DNA of 64,000 bases from assembly GCA_022410635.1 (NCBI GenBank), contig JAJVDF010000140.1, positions 151,137 to 215,136 on the forward strand. Reading direction: 5' to 3'. The translations under genes and the position numbers were made by a program. This document shows, piece by piece, positions 43,896 to 54,655 of the stretch. The DNA comes from Tretioscincus oriximinensis (lineage: Eukaryota > Chordata > Lepidosauria > Squamata > Gymnophthalmidae). How positions within the stretch are numbered: the first letter of the stretch is position 1; the number at the start of each line of letters is the position of its first letter. The notes beneath the pieces were generated by a model that did no database searches, was not told the origin of the DNA, and saw only the letters and a list, made by a program, of their open reading frames with translations.

Positions 43896-44730
43896 GACTC
43901 CCAATGCTTGATGGGGTCGCTCTGCCCATTAATAGCAAAGTGCGTGATTTGGGGGTATTCCTGGATACGCCGCTGTCCCTGGAGTGCCAGGTGGCAGCGG
44001 TGAGCAGGAGTGCCCACTACAACCTCCGGTTGGTCCGCCAGCTCAGGGCCTACCTGGATGCGGAGAACCTGGCAACAGTTATCCACGCTCTTGTAACCTC
44101 CAGATTGGACTACTGTAACGCTCTCTACGTGGGGCTGCCTTTGAAGACAGTCCGGAGGCTGGAGCTGGTGCAAAATATGGTGGCCCGGTTGTTGACCGGG
44201 ACCACGGGTCGGGCCCATATTACCCCGATCCTGAAACAACTGCACTGGCTTCCAATTCGCTTCCGAGCCCAATTCAAAGTGCTTGTTTTGACATATAAAG
44301 TCCTAAACGGCTTGGGACCTGCGTACCTAAGGGACCGTCTACTCCTGTACAGGCCAACCCGCTGCCTCAGGTCCGCTGGGGAGAATAGGCTCGTGGTGCC
44401 CTCTTCATGGAGAACAACTGGGGCACGCAAAAGAGCCTTCTCAGCGGTAGCCCCCCAATTATGGAATAGCCTCCCTCTTGAGGTTCGCCAGGCGACATCT
44501 TTGTTAACATTCCGTCGTCTGGTGAAGACCTACCTCTTCACCCGGGCATTTGGTAGTTAGTGGACCTCCCGGCCGGGCTCACGCCTGGGGGTGTGTGTGA
44601 ATGGGTGGGGAGGGTTTGGGGGTCACTGTTTTTAACTGTTACTCTATTTTAATGTTGTAAGCCGCCCTGCGACCTTAGGGTGAAGGGCGGGATAAAAGTA
44701 CTAAAAATAAATAAATAAAATAAATAAATG
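43896..44730 (+). pseudogene. L2-type LINE 3' end with ORF2 C-terminus
   Basis: A 218-codon open frame to the stop at 44558-44560 includes VRDLGVFLDTPLSLE, LATVIHALVTSRLDYCNALY, TPILKQLHWLPIRFR and AFSAVAPQLWNSLPLEVRQA, the ordered C-terminal motifs of L2-clade LINEs. The 3' UTR ends GGGCGGGATAAAAGTAC with AAATAAATA repeats. The open frame and CpG content indicate a relatively young, 5'-truncated copy. Confidence 0.9.
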
Positions 44731-47219
44731 CTTCAAGATACAGTGCCATATAGAAGGGCCTGGTGTTTTATGGTCCATGGGTCATGAAGTGTCAGATACA
44801 ATTGAAGAGCAACNGCAACAATGTATGATCAGGATCTCATGTCGCCACCCCTATTTACCCCCATTTATTTGGGGTAAATGGAAAACCAGTGTGTCCAGCA
44901 CCGGTTAACATAGTTTTGATAGTTTTCTCTTCTAGTTGGGACAGCACCCATGAAATAAAAGGTTTAAAGTGAGATAAACTTGTAAACAAATTTTAAAAAA
45001 ATTACACTTTACTTTGTAACCTGCTCCAAAAACTTCAGGTGAAAGACCAGAAACAAGTGCTTCAATACTTATATTATTTTATGTACAGTATTCTATCTTT
45101 TTTCCTGATTTGATTTACGGAAGTAACAAAAACTACCCTACCATTAAAGTTGTTTAAAGATTATTGATTTAATAAGTGATGTAATAATTATTGAAGTAAT
45201 AATTGGTAGGCAATATCAAATAACGAAAATAATTCTTGTACCCATCAAGTCAAACTAATTTATCTTGAAGTAATAATTGGTTTAAATTTAAGAAAATAGC
45301 TGTAGCTCAGTGGTAAAGTGGAGTATCAAATCCCAGCTTCTCCCTGGAAGTAGGTAATGGCAGTCCACTTCTGAAATTCTACCATTAAATCTTGTATAGA
45401 GGTGCCCACAGATGTTCCCATGCAGTCAGATAGGAGTAGTCCATGACTTGGTGATACCTTACAACAACATCAACACCCTTTAGCTCAACATCTAATGATC
45501 ACGCAGACTCAGCCGATGCTGTCTCCTTGACAATGCTTTGCTTCTCTCTTATTCTAGAGATAAATTAATTATTACTATTGGCTGACAAAACAGTACAAAT
45601 CTCAATACCAGATCACATGTTGGAGTTGGTCTTCACAACCCATCAGGTTCTTCCCAAGAACCTAGGATATAATTATGAATTGGCAGATGGTGCACGCAGA
45701 TCCCAGCAGTGCTTTTTTGCAATTGGCATATGGTGACTTTGTCAATGCCCAGTTGTTTCACATACAGCTCTATTTTTTTTAGGAACTGTATCAATAACCA
45801 CTGGGACCACTGCTGCTGGTATTTGCCATTAGGTTTTGGTTTTTAGGTCTTGGGTTGNTTTTTTTTTACCTTTTCCAGTTCTTTCTCTTCTATCTTTCTG
45901 TCTCTGGATATGGCAATCTCCACAAACTACTCCTTTTTTCTTCAATAATAGTGAAGTCTATAGTGTGTTGTGGACCAGCGCTTTGTCTGTCTGTATTTAA
46001 AAATACTATAGTATTTTTACCTGCTCATTCTCGGACAGCTATTGTTATTGTTATTGGTAGTAGTAGTAGTAGTATCAACTTTCTATATTCTAAACAAATA
46101 TTCTACCACTATCCTGCAGTTAACCCTGACCATAGTTTTCTTCTGCATATCTGCAGCCAGCTACTAAGCATTTCAATTATGTGCAACTAAGCAAAGAAAT
46201 CTGTCTATCTGTGAGCCCTCCAGAAAGCTACTACTAAACCTTAGAGCAGCAATTTAATATTAAATACTACTGATCAAACACAATCAAGCAGCATTACTTT
46301 AAGCAATAAACTGCTGAACGGAAAGAGCCAAAATTAGTACACTTTGCCTACTCAGGTTTAAATGACTGTATAGCAAAGATTAGTTTGCATTTGTTTTTAT
46401 TCATTTTAAGCTTTTTATTGAAGATCTTTCAAACAATTCAATGAGCCATCAAACTACCGAATAATAAATAGATTGTATCTTAAGTATAACCCATGATTGA
46501 GTCTTTATATCTGACACTAAATAGTGTCCTATTTATCTGGCAGGGATCAGGTAATTTCTGTATATAGCCACAAATGTCTAATTATGAGCACGTGCAGCGA
46601 CTGAATCTATATTCTGATTCACACAAAGAGCTGCTGTGTGTTAATAGGGCACAGTGTGGGAAAGATGTCAGATGATGTGATTTCAAGGCAGATGTAGGTT
46701 TTAAAAACCACCATCATAGACTCTTAATCTGATACGTGCTTCATTTTGCAATCTGTGCCATAGTTATAACAATCAAGCCCTTCATCTCACCTCTCCCCCA
46801 CATAACAAGCAAACTATTTCCTTCCCAATAAAGGACGACTTCATGTTTTTTGTATATATATTCAGTATTTACAGTTTCAAAGGTATTCACAAACATTTAT
46901 TCCAGTACTGTAACTGACACAAAGCTATACATGAACCATCCAGTAGCTAATTTTCACAGATGGTTTTTCCTTCATTTGGGCTGAAGGACTGTAGAGATTA
47001 GTAGATCTGATTGTGACAGTGTTCCTCTACAATGAATCTTTAACATATCTTTCAAGTATCAAATACATAATCAAATCAAACCTTCTATTGTTTAATAATA
47101 TTTTTTCATGCTTATATGGACTTAAGAAAAAAAACCGTATTCTTAACGTTTTCCACAAGAGAAAGTTGCTCGTTCTAACAAGAAACGAGATCTTCCTCAC
47201 ACTGATGAATTATTACTAA
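44731..47219. other. Intergenic with SINE fragment
   Basis: A SINE type C head, GCTGTAGCTCAGTGGTAAAG, occurs at 45299. A TAG trinucleotide run is near 46056-46073. No exon. Confidence 0.45.
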
Positions 47220-47420
47220 AAGATTTACTACACACAATGCCAGTCTCTGTGGAGAATAAAACTTCACCTGCTAAGGCAATTAAATTGCCAATTAGGGCCT
47301 TCCATTTGGTTGAGGCCTGCCTAAGATCATGCACAACCCTCTAATTGCATTTCTAACAACAATTTCACACAATTAGCTGCTTAAAAAGCAACACAGCACA
47401 CAATGGGTCCGGGGTCCCCC
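47220..47420. promoter_or_regulatory. Candidate conserved non-coding element
   Basis: Dense homeodomain-like cores in repeat-free DNA: GCAATTAAATTGCCAATTAG, CCTCTAATTGCATTTC and CACAATTAGCTGCTTAA. Confidence 0.35.
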
Positions 47421-47636
47421 CTGAATCTGGCCATCTGGGTGTTCAGTGTGTTGGTCTGTTCATAAGATCTACGTTTGCTCTGTCATTCTCTAGGGTCTTG
47501 TCTTTTGAGCAGGGAGCTTTAATCTTGGATTATTTACAGTTGACCCTTGCCTGTGTTTTATCATGACTACTGAAACAGGCCCCATTTTTAAAATCATTTT
47601 CAGTACATCTTCATTCCTAAAGAATGGGGTTTCATA

Positions 47637-47789
47637 TGGGGTTATTACAAAAAGCTGAATAGGAATTTTGCAGCTTAAATGGATATAGAAAAGTTATCGT
47701 GCCCCAAAGTGAAACAGGCAATATAAGCTGTACCTGGTAAACATTCCTCTTTTCCATTCCCATTAAAACCTCTTTTTTCGTGGTAACCC
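47637..47789. mobile_element. Mariner-type MITE, diverged copy
   Basis: Right end CGTGGTAACCC followed by TA. The body has AATATAAGCTGTACCTGGTA and CCATTCCCATTAAAACC, as in the copies at 15609 and 61788. The left end is eroded. Confidence 0.6.
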
Positions 47790-48035
47790 TAGTTTATCTA
47801 GGGGAGTAGATTAAGCTCATTCTTCAGGGTTGAATATGGATTGAAGGAGGTTTAAAGTAAAGGTGTGACCAAAGTCACAAATTATGAGGGTGACGGGAGT
47901 TAGGTTAGTACATATTGTTTGCATTTAGGCCGCTGCAATTACACGTGCTATTAAACAAGAAGAGGGTCTCACGTACCTTAGAGAGTAACAAGAAATAGCA
48001 ATGTTAGTGTGGGTTCCAGAAAATCAGCAAAGAGT

Positions 48036-48169
48036 GGGGTTAAAATTCAGAATAGCTTTAGACCTTTAATGGCTATGAAAAAGTGACCTGCCCATTCCCA
48101 GATGCAGTAGCCATTAGAAGCTGCACTTGGTGAAAAGTCCTCTCTATCCTAATTTTTATGTAGGAATCC
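48036..48169. mobile_element. Mariner-type MITE, diverged copy
   Basis: TAGACCTTTAATGGCTATGA, AGCCATTAGAAGCTGCACTT and the right end TTTATGTAGGAATCC before TA. Confidence 0.6.
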
Positions 48170-48184
48170 TAGCAAAAGGGTCTT

Positions 48185-48320
48185 ATAACATCTTCAAAAC
48201 TAACATGATAAAGGTAGTCAGCATGAGCTTTCATAGACAGGTCTACTTCATAGACAAGTGCTGCAAAACCTCCTTGTTAGATATTCTGCAACCAAACTAA
48301 CATGGTTACTGTTTTGAAAT
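48185..48320. mobile_element. Penelope-like remnant
   Basis: AGTCAGCATGAGCTTTCATA, ACAGGTCTACTTCATAGACA and ACTAACATGGTTACTG follow the order of the 26909 element, including arm-loop-end, so this may be another fold-back copy, decayed. Confidence 0.5.
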
Positions 48321-48447
48321 CTAGTCTTATTAAAGAATTCTCAGTCATGAAGAATAGGACTGAAAATGAGAAAAAGCTCTATTTTTGTGGCTTCAGTCCT
48401 GTTCTTCAGGACTGAGGTCTATTGAAGAGCATGTGTGTGANTGCATC
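48318..48447. mobile_element. Short palindromic MITE
   Basis: Inner pairing between AGTCATGAAGAATAGGACTG and CAGTCCTGTTCTTCAGGACT. The right end reads GTGTGTGANTGCATCC. Same family as 60755. Confidence 0.55.
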
Positions 48448-49048
48448 CCCAGGTAAAAAATAACTATTAGCCACTAATTATGTCTGTATAGAGAAAGTTG
48501 TAATAAAGACTTTCTCAGCTCCAAGAGGCTCTGATGCCACCACAGAGAAGGTATGCCAGCCACATAATAGCAACTCCTGAAGTCCTACAGCTGCATGATT
48601 TTCTGTCTTATAAGTTAATCAGCTAATACCACTGGAGATTAGACTCTCTCAGTCCCATGGCTAACCAGACTAGGTTGGAATCTGATCCCAGTAATTTGCT
48701 TCTGATGATGATGTCATTTTATATTGTGGAGAAGACATTGCTGTGCAATCTGTGTCCTCAGAATTCTCCTGTGTCTCACATTTAAGTCACTTCCCAAAAC
48801 AGATTTCATATTTTGGGGCAAACTAGTAGACTGAATGGGGGTGGGAACATTTTCAATCAGAACCAAACTCTGAGAACTGATCTGATGTTGCTAAACGTAG
48901 CCATGTGGCATCTAAAACTTTTCTAAAACCCTTTAAATTTTCAGTTGTTTCTCATATATTGTTTGCTGTGTGAAATTTAGTTGTGTGAGAGTATGATAAA
49001 CAATGTTTATTTATAACAACATTTGTTTATAACATCCGTTTTAACAAA

Positions 49049-49235
49049 GGGTGGCATACCTGGCTTTTGTTGCATTCTCCACAAAAGACACCCTGCGAAG
49101 TAGGCAAGGCTGAGTGAGTTCTAAAGACTGGCACAAGGTCACCCAGCTGACTTCACAGAGGAGTGTGAAATCAAACGGGGAGACTACCAGATAAGAGTCC
49201 AACACTCTAACGTANACCAAACCTCACCAAATAGT
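49049..49235 (-). mobile_element. Antisense SINE (type A)
   Basis: TTTTGTTGCATTCTCCACAA, ACACCCTGCGAAGTAGG, AAGGTCACCCAGCTGAC and GAGTCCAACACTCTAAC: reverse of 38378. Confidence 0.75.
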
Positions 49236-49255
49236 AACAGTGACAAAATTATTAT

Positions 49256-49396
49256 GACCGTGATCTTCAGTTTAAACCACTTTCAGTTCTTCTTCAGTCT
49301 TGAAAAATAGGGTCTAGTTCATAAAAAATGGATTAAGCTCATTCTTCAGGACTGAGGATGTACTGAAGATTTATGAGAAAAGGTGTGACCAGGGTC
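49256..49396. mobile_element. Short MITE with TAT duplication
   Basis: GACCGTGATCTTCAG opens and GGTGTGACCAGGGTC closes; TAT flanks both sides (49253, 49397). Centre: CAGTTCTTCTTCAGTC against CATTCTTCAGGACTGA. Confidence 0.65.
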
Positions 49397-49399
49397 TAT

Positions 49400-50334
49400 A
49401 TGCTTATTCATTTTTACCTGTATGTGCAAATAGTGAAAATTGTGCTTGTCATTACAAAAATAGAGGTGGAAATTGTGTAGTTGAGAAAAACATTTTGTGA
49501 TGCAGGAGAAAATATAGTGTTGAAAGAAAACGAATGGGGGAAATATTGCAATATGTTTCCAGTTATTAAAATATTTATATTCTCTGCATTTATTTTTATT
49601 GTGTGGAGAAAGGAAGTTGTTCAGAGTTGTGGAAGAGTCACACTGATTACAATAATGCTTCTGTCCTCAGATTTATGAAGAACAAATCACTCCTCATCCA
49701 CTCTTTTTTGTGGTTTATTCCCATTGTGTTGTATTCTGCCCCATTGGAACATTTACCATGCCTCTGCTTTCTTAAGCATATACAGTGCAGCTGGTTAAAG
49801 ACTCTAAATCTCTCTGTTAAACAATACTTAACGACATGACAGATGCCCCAATGCACCCTGGGACAAATGTATTACAAGATGCATAAACTGGCATGAAAGC
49901 AATGGAAGCTAAATTGTTACTTTGGAAAGCTTTTCTGTGAAGGTTCAGCCCCCACTTCCCAAATGTTTATTTAAATGAGTAGAAGCAGATCGGTCCCATA
50001 AAGAAGAAGAAAAAGAGAGATTCTCACACAAACAGATGGTTAAATTTAATAAAAGATTAATACGCTTTAGCTTCTGTATACAATTTTTGTCTCCAAGGCT
50101 GATGTCACACTTAAGTTTCAGTGCAGCTCCAATCCACTTTAAGAGAACACATCAGCAAAGTGACAGACTGTTTTCTTTTGGCATTCTCTACTTCAGAAAA
50201 CCCAACTTTTGTTTAGATAATGTGAGGATAAAATACTATTCAATTTGCTGATGTATTCTATACTGAAGATATACTATACTGAAGATAAAAATGTGAATGC
50301 TGCCTGAGAAAGAAGTTATGTTTCATCTCTCCTA
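49400..50334. other. Intergenic, nothing recognised
   Basis: No supported exon or repeat. Confidence 0.4.
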
Positions 50335-50460
50335 GGTTACCACACACACATTTGCAGATTAAATGAAAGTAGAAAAGTGTTGTTTTTTATAATTCCATGT
50401 GCTGAAGGCATTATAAGCTGCACCTGCTAAAAATTCCTCTTTTCCAAACCATTATGGTCA
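50335..50460. mobile_element. Mariner-type MITE, partial
   Basis: TA then GGTTACCACACACAC, with AAGGCATTATAAGCTGCACC as in the other copies. Right end lost. Confidence 0.5.
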
Positions 50461-50613
50461 CAGGGGAAGTTATCTGGTTGGATACATTATTTACTGCTCT
50501 GTTTCCACAATTTTGATAGTGATGTGAACTGTGGCAAAGCATGGATTGCCAGCACCCATGTGGCACCGGCATTTTCACCCTCCACAACCACCAACACCAC
50601 CACTTATTATCTT

Positions 50614-50629
50614 GTTATCCTATGGCAAC
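50614..50629. promoter_or_regulatory. X-box-like motif
   Basis: GTTATCCTATGGCAAC resembles an RFX site with one mismatch and a two-base longer spacer. Confidence 0.25.
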
Positions 50630-51374
50630 CGCTAGAGGGGGCAGTTGACTGCCACTGCCGCCTTCTCATCATCAAAGACCAAACACTTTTTTCTTTTTCT
50701 CTAAATGCATGTGTGCCCCACCCCACTGAATGTCATTTCCCCCACTGTACAGCATACAACATTATAAACTCCATTATTTTCCTCCTAAGTAGCACACTCG
50801 CAAAAGTGCAACCTTGGGCAGGTAGTGACTTGAACTTGACAGCAAGCCAGAAGCAATTCAGGCATGACCTCTGCTGGTAAAATCCAAGGTGCATAATCCA
50901 GACAGAGGTGCATAATCTCCATCCGGCCACTCAAATGTACCAAAATGTCTGGAAATCTTAGGTGNGTAAATTAGCATCCTGAGTGGAGAAAGAGCTTAAT
51001 GCCTACATGTCTCTTCCATGTCTCTTCCTCTAACATTACTATCTAATGAAAGATTTTTGTATTTTGGCAATTTCTACTTGCATTGCAAGCTGCACCCACA
51101 GAAACATGATTCCCTTATAGGAACCTGGCAATTGTGTTTTCCTTACTCACCACGTCCCAAGTTGTTTTAAAGCTGCTTTTCTGTTCAGCTGAACATCAAC
51201 ACAGCATTATCTTCACAATGCTCAAGTCTTAGTAAAAGGCTAAATGCTGAGTTTCTAATTTATGCAATCACGGTATCTTGCATTAATGAGCTATTCTCTG
51301 TGAAGATTTTGTCTCCAATGGGTATATTTTAAATATTTTTTAAATTTAAAACTAGTCTTTTTTTTTTTTTTTGA

Positions 51375-52330
51375 AGAATAGAATCTTCCCCTCTTTCACC
51401 TTGAGTCCGATGTCCCACATGCACGAACTAGCTTGCTGGCTGTCACTGGGACAGGAATGTGGGTTTCTCTACAACTCCCACCACCTCCTCCTCTCCGAAG
51501 CTGCTCAGGTAAGCAGTAGGTAGAGATGGCACCACTGCACAATAATTGTTCTTTAATTGCTTTTCCTCCCTGCTCAGCCGCCATGCTCTATAATAATTTT
51601 TTCTCTCTCTCTCCTGTCTGGATGTGTTGGGGGCTGGCTGAAGATGCTCTGGATAAAGCAACCGGTCCCTTGCGCTATCCAATTGTTGTCTAAACTATCA
51701 ATCAAGTGTGGCAGCTCACGGAAATGTGGCAGGGTAGGGTGAGAAGAACTGTTCTGCTTGCATAAACAGCCCCTGTACTTTGCTACTCTCCTTCTCTTTC
51801 TTCTTCCCCTCCTCCAACCGACCAAAAAAATTCTGACAAGATGGAGTTCGGCCCATCAATCAAAGTAGCTGGTGGAACAACCTCTCCCAAGTGTTAATAA
51901 ATACATTTTCCTCCTCTCGTTATTGGATGCTTGTCCTAATTTGTTTCTCCTCTGGATTTTGCCCCCGCCTCTTTCCAAAAGTGAAATCCTACCCATTTCC
52001 CCCTTGCTGCCACCCCGCCAACTCCCATCAGCCCTTGAGAAAGCAGATGTTAGGCTGCAGAAATGGAGCCAGGCCGAGGCTGGAGTGGCCCAGTAGGCCT
52101 TGGTTACCATAGCGACTGCCAAGACCGCCTGTTGTTGACGTTGTGCATCCTCTCACTGGCTCAGTGATTATCTCCATCTCAGCAGCCCTCGACATACGGT
52201 CTGGGTGATAATCAAATCCCCCCATTCATCCCCTCCAGAGAGCTGCTCACTAACATCATTGCCTCTCTTGTGCCCCCACAATCAGAACGCATATACATGG
52301 AGCAAGCATTCATTAGAAGACATTACAGAG
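51375..52330. promoter_or_regulatory. Candidate conserved non-coding block
   Basis: Nearly 1 kb of repeat-free, GC-richer DNA. It contains AACTATCAATCAAGTGTGGC, GGCCCATCAATCAAAG, GGTGATAATCAAATCCCCCC, and an X-box-like GTTACCATAGCGAC at 52103. Repeated ATCAATCAA-type sites suggest PBX/HOX/MEIS binding. No splice-flanked frame; all long frames here lack coding features. Strongest regulatory candidate in the window by appearance. Confidence 0.42.
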
Positions 52331-52654
52331 GCCCTCTCTTTAAATTGAAGGCAAAAAGGACAAGAGGTGGAAAACACTAGGGGAGGGGGGAGGGTCGATT
52401 AGCTTGTTTTCATTCCGTTTGATCCAACTAGAAAAAAAAAACATTTTTGAAGAATGTAAGCTCAAGGTGGATTAGCTGATGTCCCTTCAGTTCTGAATGC
52501 CAATGAAATGTGTCTTTGGATAGTTTGAACCATATGGAAGAAAGTGAGGGAATGTTCCAGAGTGATTTTCCTATAGTATCTGTTGTTGCTTTTTGCCTCT
52601 TTAAAAAAGAGACCGACTGACCTAAAACTGTTTGAACTGCTGTATTTATTGACT
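52331..52654. other. Intergenic, nothing recognised
   Basis: No clear feature. Confidence 0.4.
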
Positions 52655-52662
52655 CCATAAAG

Positions 52663-52820
52663 TAAGATGACCAGATGACCCCTTTTGGTGGTGGTGGAAA
52701 CACGGTTTTGAGGTGCCTCCCGGTTTTTGCTGAGGAAAAAAAAAATTCCTCAGCAAAAACTGGGAGGNACCCCATAACCGGGTTTCTACCCCCTCCAAAA
52801 GGGGTCATCTGGTCAGCCTA
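52663..52820. mobile_element. hAT-type MITE family, copy 6 (palindromic short form)
   Basis: Starts TAAGATGACCAGATGACCCC and ends GGGTCATCTGGTCAGCCTA. Octamers CCATAAAG (52655) and CCATAACG (52821) match at 7 of 8. GTTTTTGCTGAGG meets CCTCAGCAAAAAC at the centre, so the whole 158 bp is one hairpin. Confidence 0.88.
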
Positions 52821-52865
52821 CCATAACGCAGTGATTTCTAACTTGGAGTACATGTTAGAGATACA

Positions 52866-53170
52866 CGAATGGCACAGTTGCTAAGGAGATGCTCTCTCAT
52901 CTGAGAGAACTGGTTTTGAAGCCCTCTGTTGGACATGGGGAGAGGTGAGCATCTTCTACTATCCTATAGCTCTAGCCAACCCAGCTATTTGAAAGCAAGA
53001 ATTGCAAGAAATTGAAATTGACTGAGACTAGATAAATGGGAACCACCACAGCCTGATGGGGAAGATAGAATGTGAGCCACTAGGCAAAAAATAACCTTGT
53101 AAGCCGCTTTGAGTCCCTTCAGGTGAGAAATGCGGGTATAAAAACCCAGTTGTTCTTCTTTTACACAAAA
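52866..53170 (+). mobile_element. tRNA-derived SINE (type B), long copy
   Basis: Head CGAATGGCACAGTTGCTAAG, body GACATGGGGAGAGGTGAGC and ACAGCCTGATGGGGAAG, and 3' end TTGAGTCCCTTCAGGTGAGA with AAAACCCAGTTGTTCTTCTT. Confidence 0.75.
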
Positions 53171-53484
53171 AATGATCAATGATGGAATGTTTGAAATAAT
53201 AGCAAACATATTAATTAGAAATATTTTTCTAATATAAAGGGTACAATTTATGGAAATGGGCTGCCAAGGAGTAAGCTGATGAAAAAAAAGGTTGGAAACT
53301 CCTGCCATCGATTCTGCATGATTCTGACTAGAACTGATAGGAGTTGTAAGCTAAAAAAATCTGAACACCATCAAGATGTCAGTGTTTCTGTCTTGCTGCT
53401 TTTAAATGATCAAAGGACTGGAATAATTCCCATATGAAAGCACGGTGTAACATCAAGGTTTCTTCAGCCTTGAAAGATAGTGTT

Positions 53485-53930
53485 TAAGAGATGACCTGGC
53501 TGAAGTATATAAAATCATGCATGAAGTGGATATTGTGAATGTAGAAAAACAGTTTTATTTTCCTGTTGTATAGCACTAGAAGCAGAGGGCACAATCTGAA
53601 GATGATGGCAACAGAGTTAAAATGAACATGAAGGTGTTTTTTTTTTCTCATAGGATTTTCGTCTAAGGATTTTTCTTCCAGAAAAGGTGATAATTGGTCA
53701 AATTCATGGAGGCAACATTTATTGAGAACTATTGAAGTGGATACCTAGGTGCTACTTCTGTGCTACTGTTGAGATGAACCGGATTCCTTGGAGTGCTATT
53801 TTTAGGGAGTCAAGAGCAGGTAAATGTTTTACCTTCTGCTGCTTTTGGAGAATGCTCTAGTAGTGGAATGCTAGATTAGGTGGGGTGTGGCCCAATACAG
53901 CAAGATTTCCCTTTTGTTCTTATGTTTTTC
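53485..53930 (+). mobile_element. Old CR1/L3-type LINE 3' end
   Basis: GCTGAAGTATATAAAATCAT, then AGGATTTTCGTCTAAGGA, GGAATGCTAGATTAGGTGG and a CCCTTTTGTTCTTATG tail. Heavily diverged. Confidence 0.6.
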
Positions 53931-54520
53931 ACACAGCAGCACAATATTAAATGACTGCTCTGCTCCATTTCCCCTTCCCTACTGACCTCTCACTTTGCTT
54001 GGAGGCAAAGCATTTTTGGACTTCTAGAAACAAAGGGCCCATTCAGTAAGCCCATCCTTTACAATGCAGGGGACCAGCTTGGGGCAGGGCCATAACAAAG
54101 TCCAAGACAGTATCTCCATAATAAATCCTTTTGTTTCCATAATTTTCATCTACACCCCACTAGTCTCCTGGGTGGGATATAGTGCTTGGAGCACAGTGCA
54201 CAAGATTTGTTCAACTTTGATCAGAAGTATTGCGGCTGTGATCCAGGACAAAAGCAGGGAAGACTCCATTCATTCAGTTGTAGCGGTTGGAGGGCCAGGG
54301 CTGATTGGATTTGCATGCCTGAAAGCACAGCCAACCATACTTGTAAGAACATAGTAAGTTGCTTTTGCAATCAAGAGAGGCTCTCTGGCAGCAAAAGAAG
54401 TTTTGAATTAAGGCAGAAAATAAAAGGAAATGGAGACTAAAGAAGAAAGAGGTGATGTGGTAGGGCAAAGAGGACATGGGAGTCAATAGCTCTACCTCTT
54501 TAGAACTCCAAAAGGCCCAT
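53931..54520. other. Intergenic, nothing recognised
   Basis: No supported exon. Confidence 0.4.
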
Positions 54521-54655
54521 GGCTGCATCCACACACCATAATGATGTCTGTATAGGAACGCAATCCTGGGGGCTCCTGCAGACATAATGGCGGGTTGTAT
54601 GCAACGTTGCCTCTACAAATGAGAGCTGATATTTTCAGCTCTCATAGAGCTGTTC
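54521..54655. mobile_element. Harbinger-like MITE, truncated reversed copy
   Basis: GGCTGCATCCACACACCATA and ATGATGTCTGTATAGG are the reverse of the right end at 29729. Ends after GAGCTGATATTTTCAGCTCT, a short hairpin also seen in the other copies. Confidence 0.6.

Noticed and set aside
43724..44272. 182-codon minus-strand frame
   Set aside because: Shadow of the L2-type ORF2 on the plus strand.
51396..52225. Several 60-90 codon frames on both strands
   Set aside because: Low-complexity Arg/Glu or Pro-rich products with no splice signals; GC-rich non-coding block.
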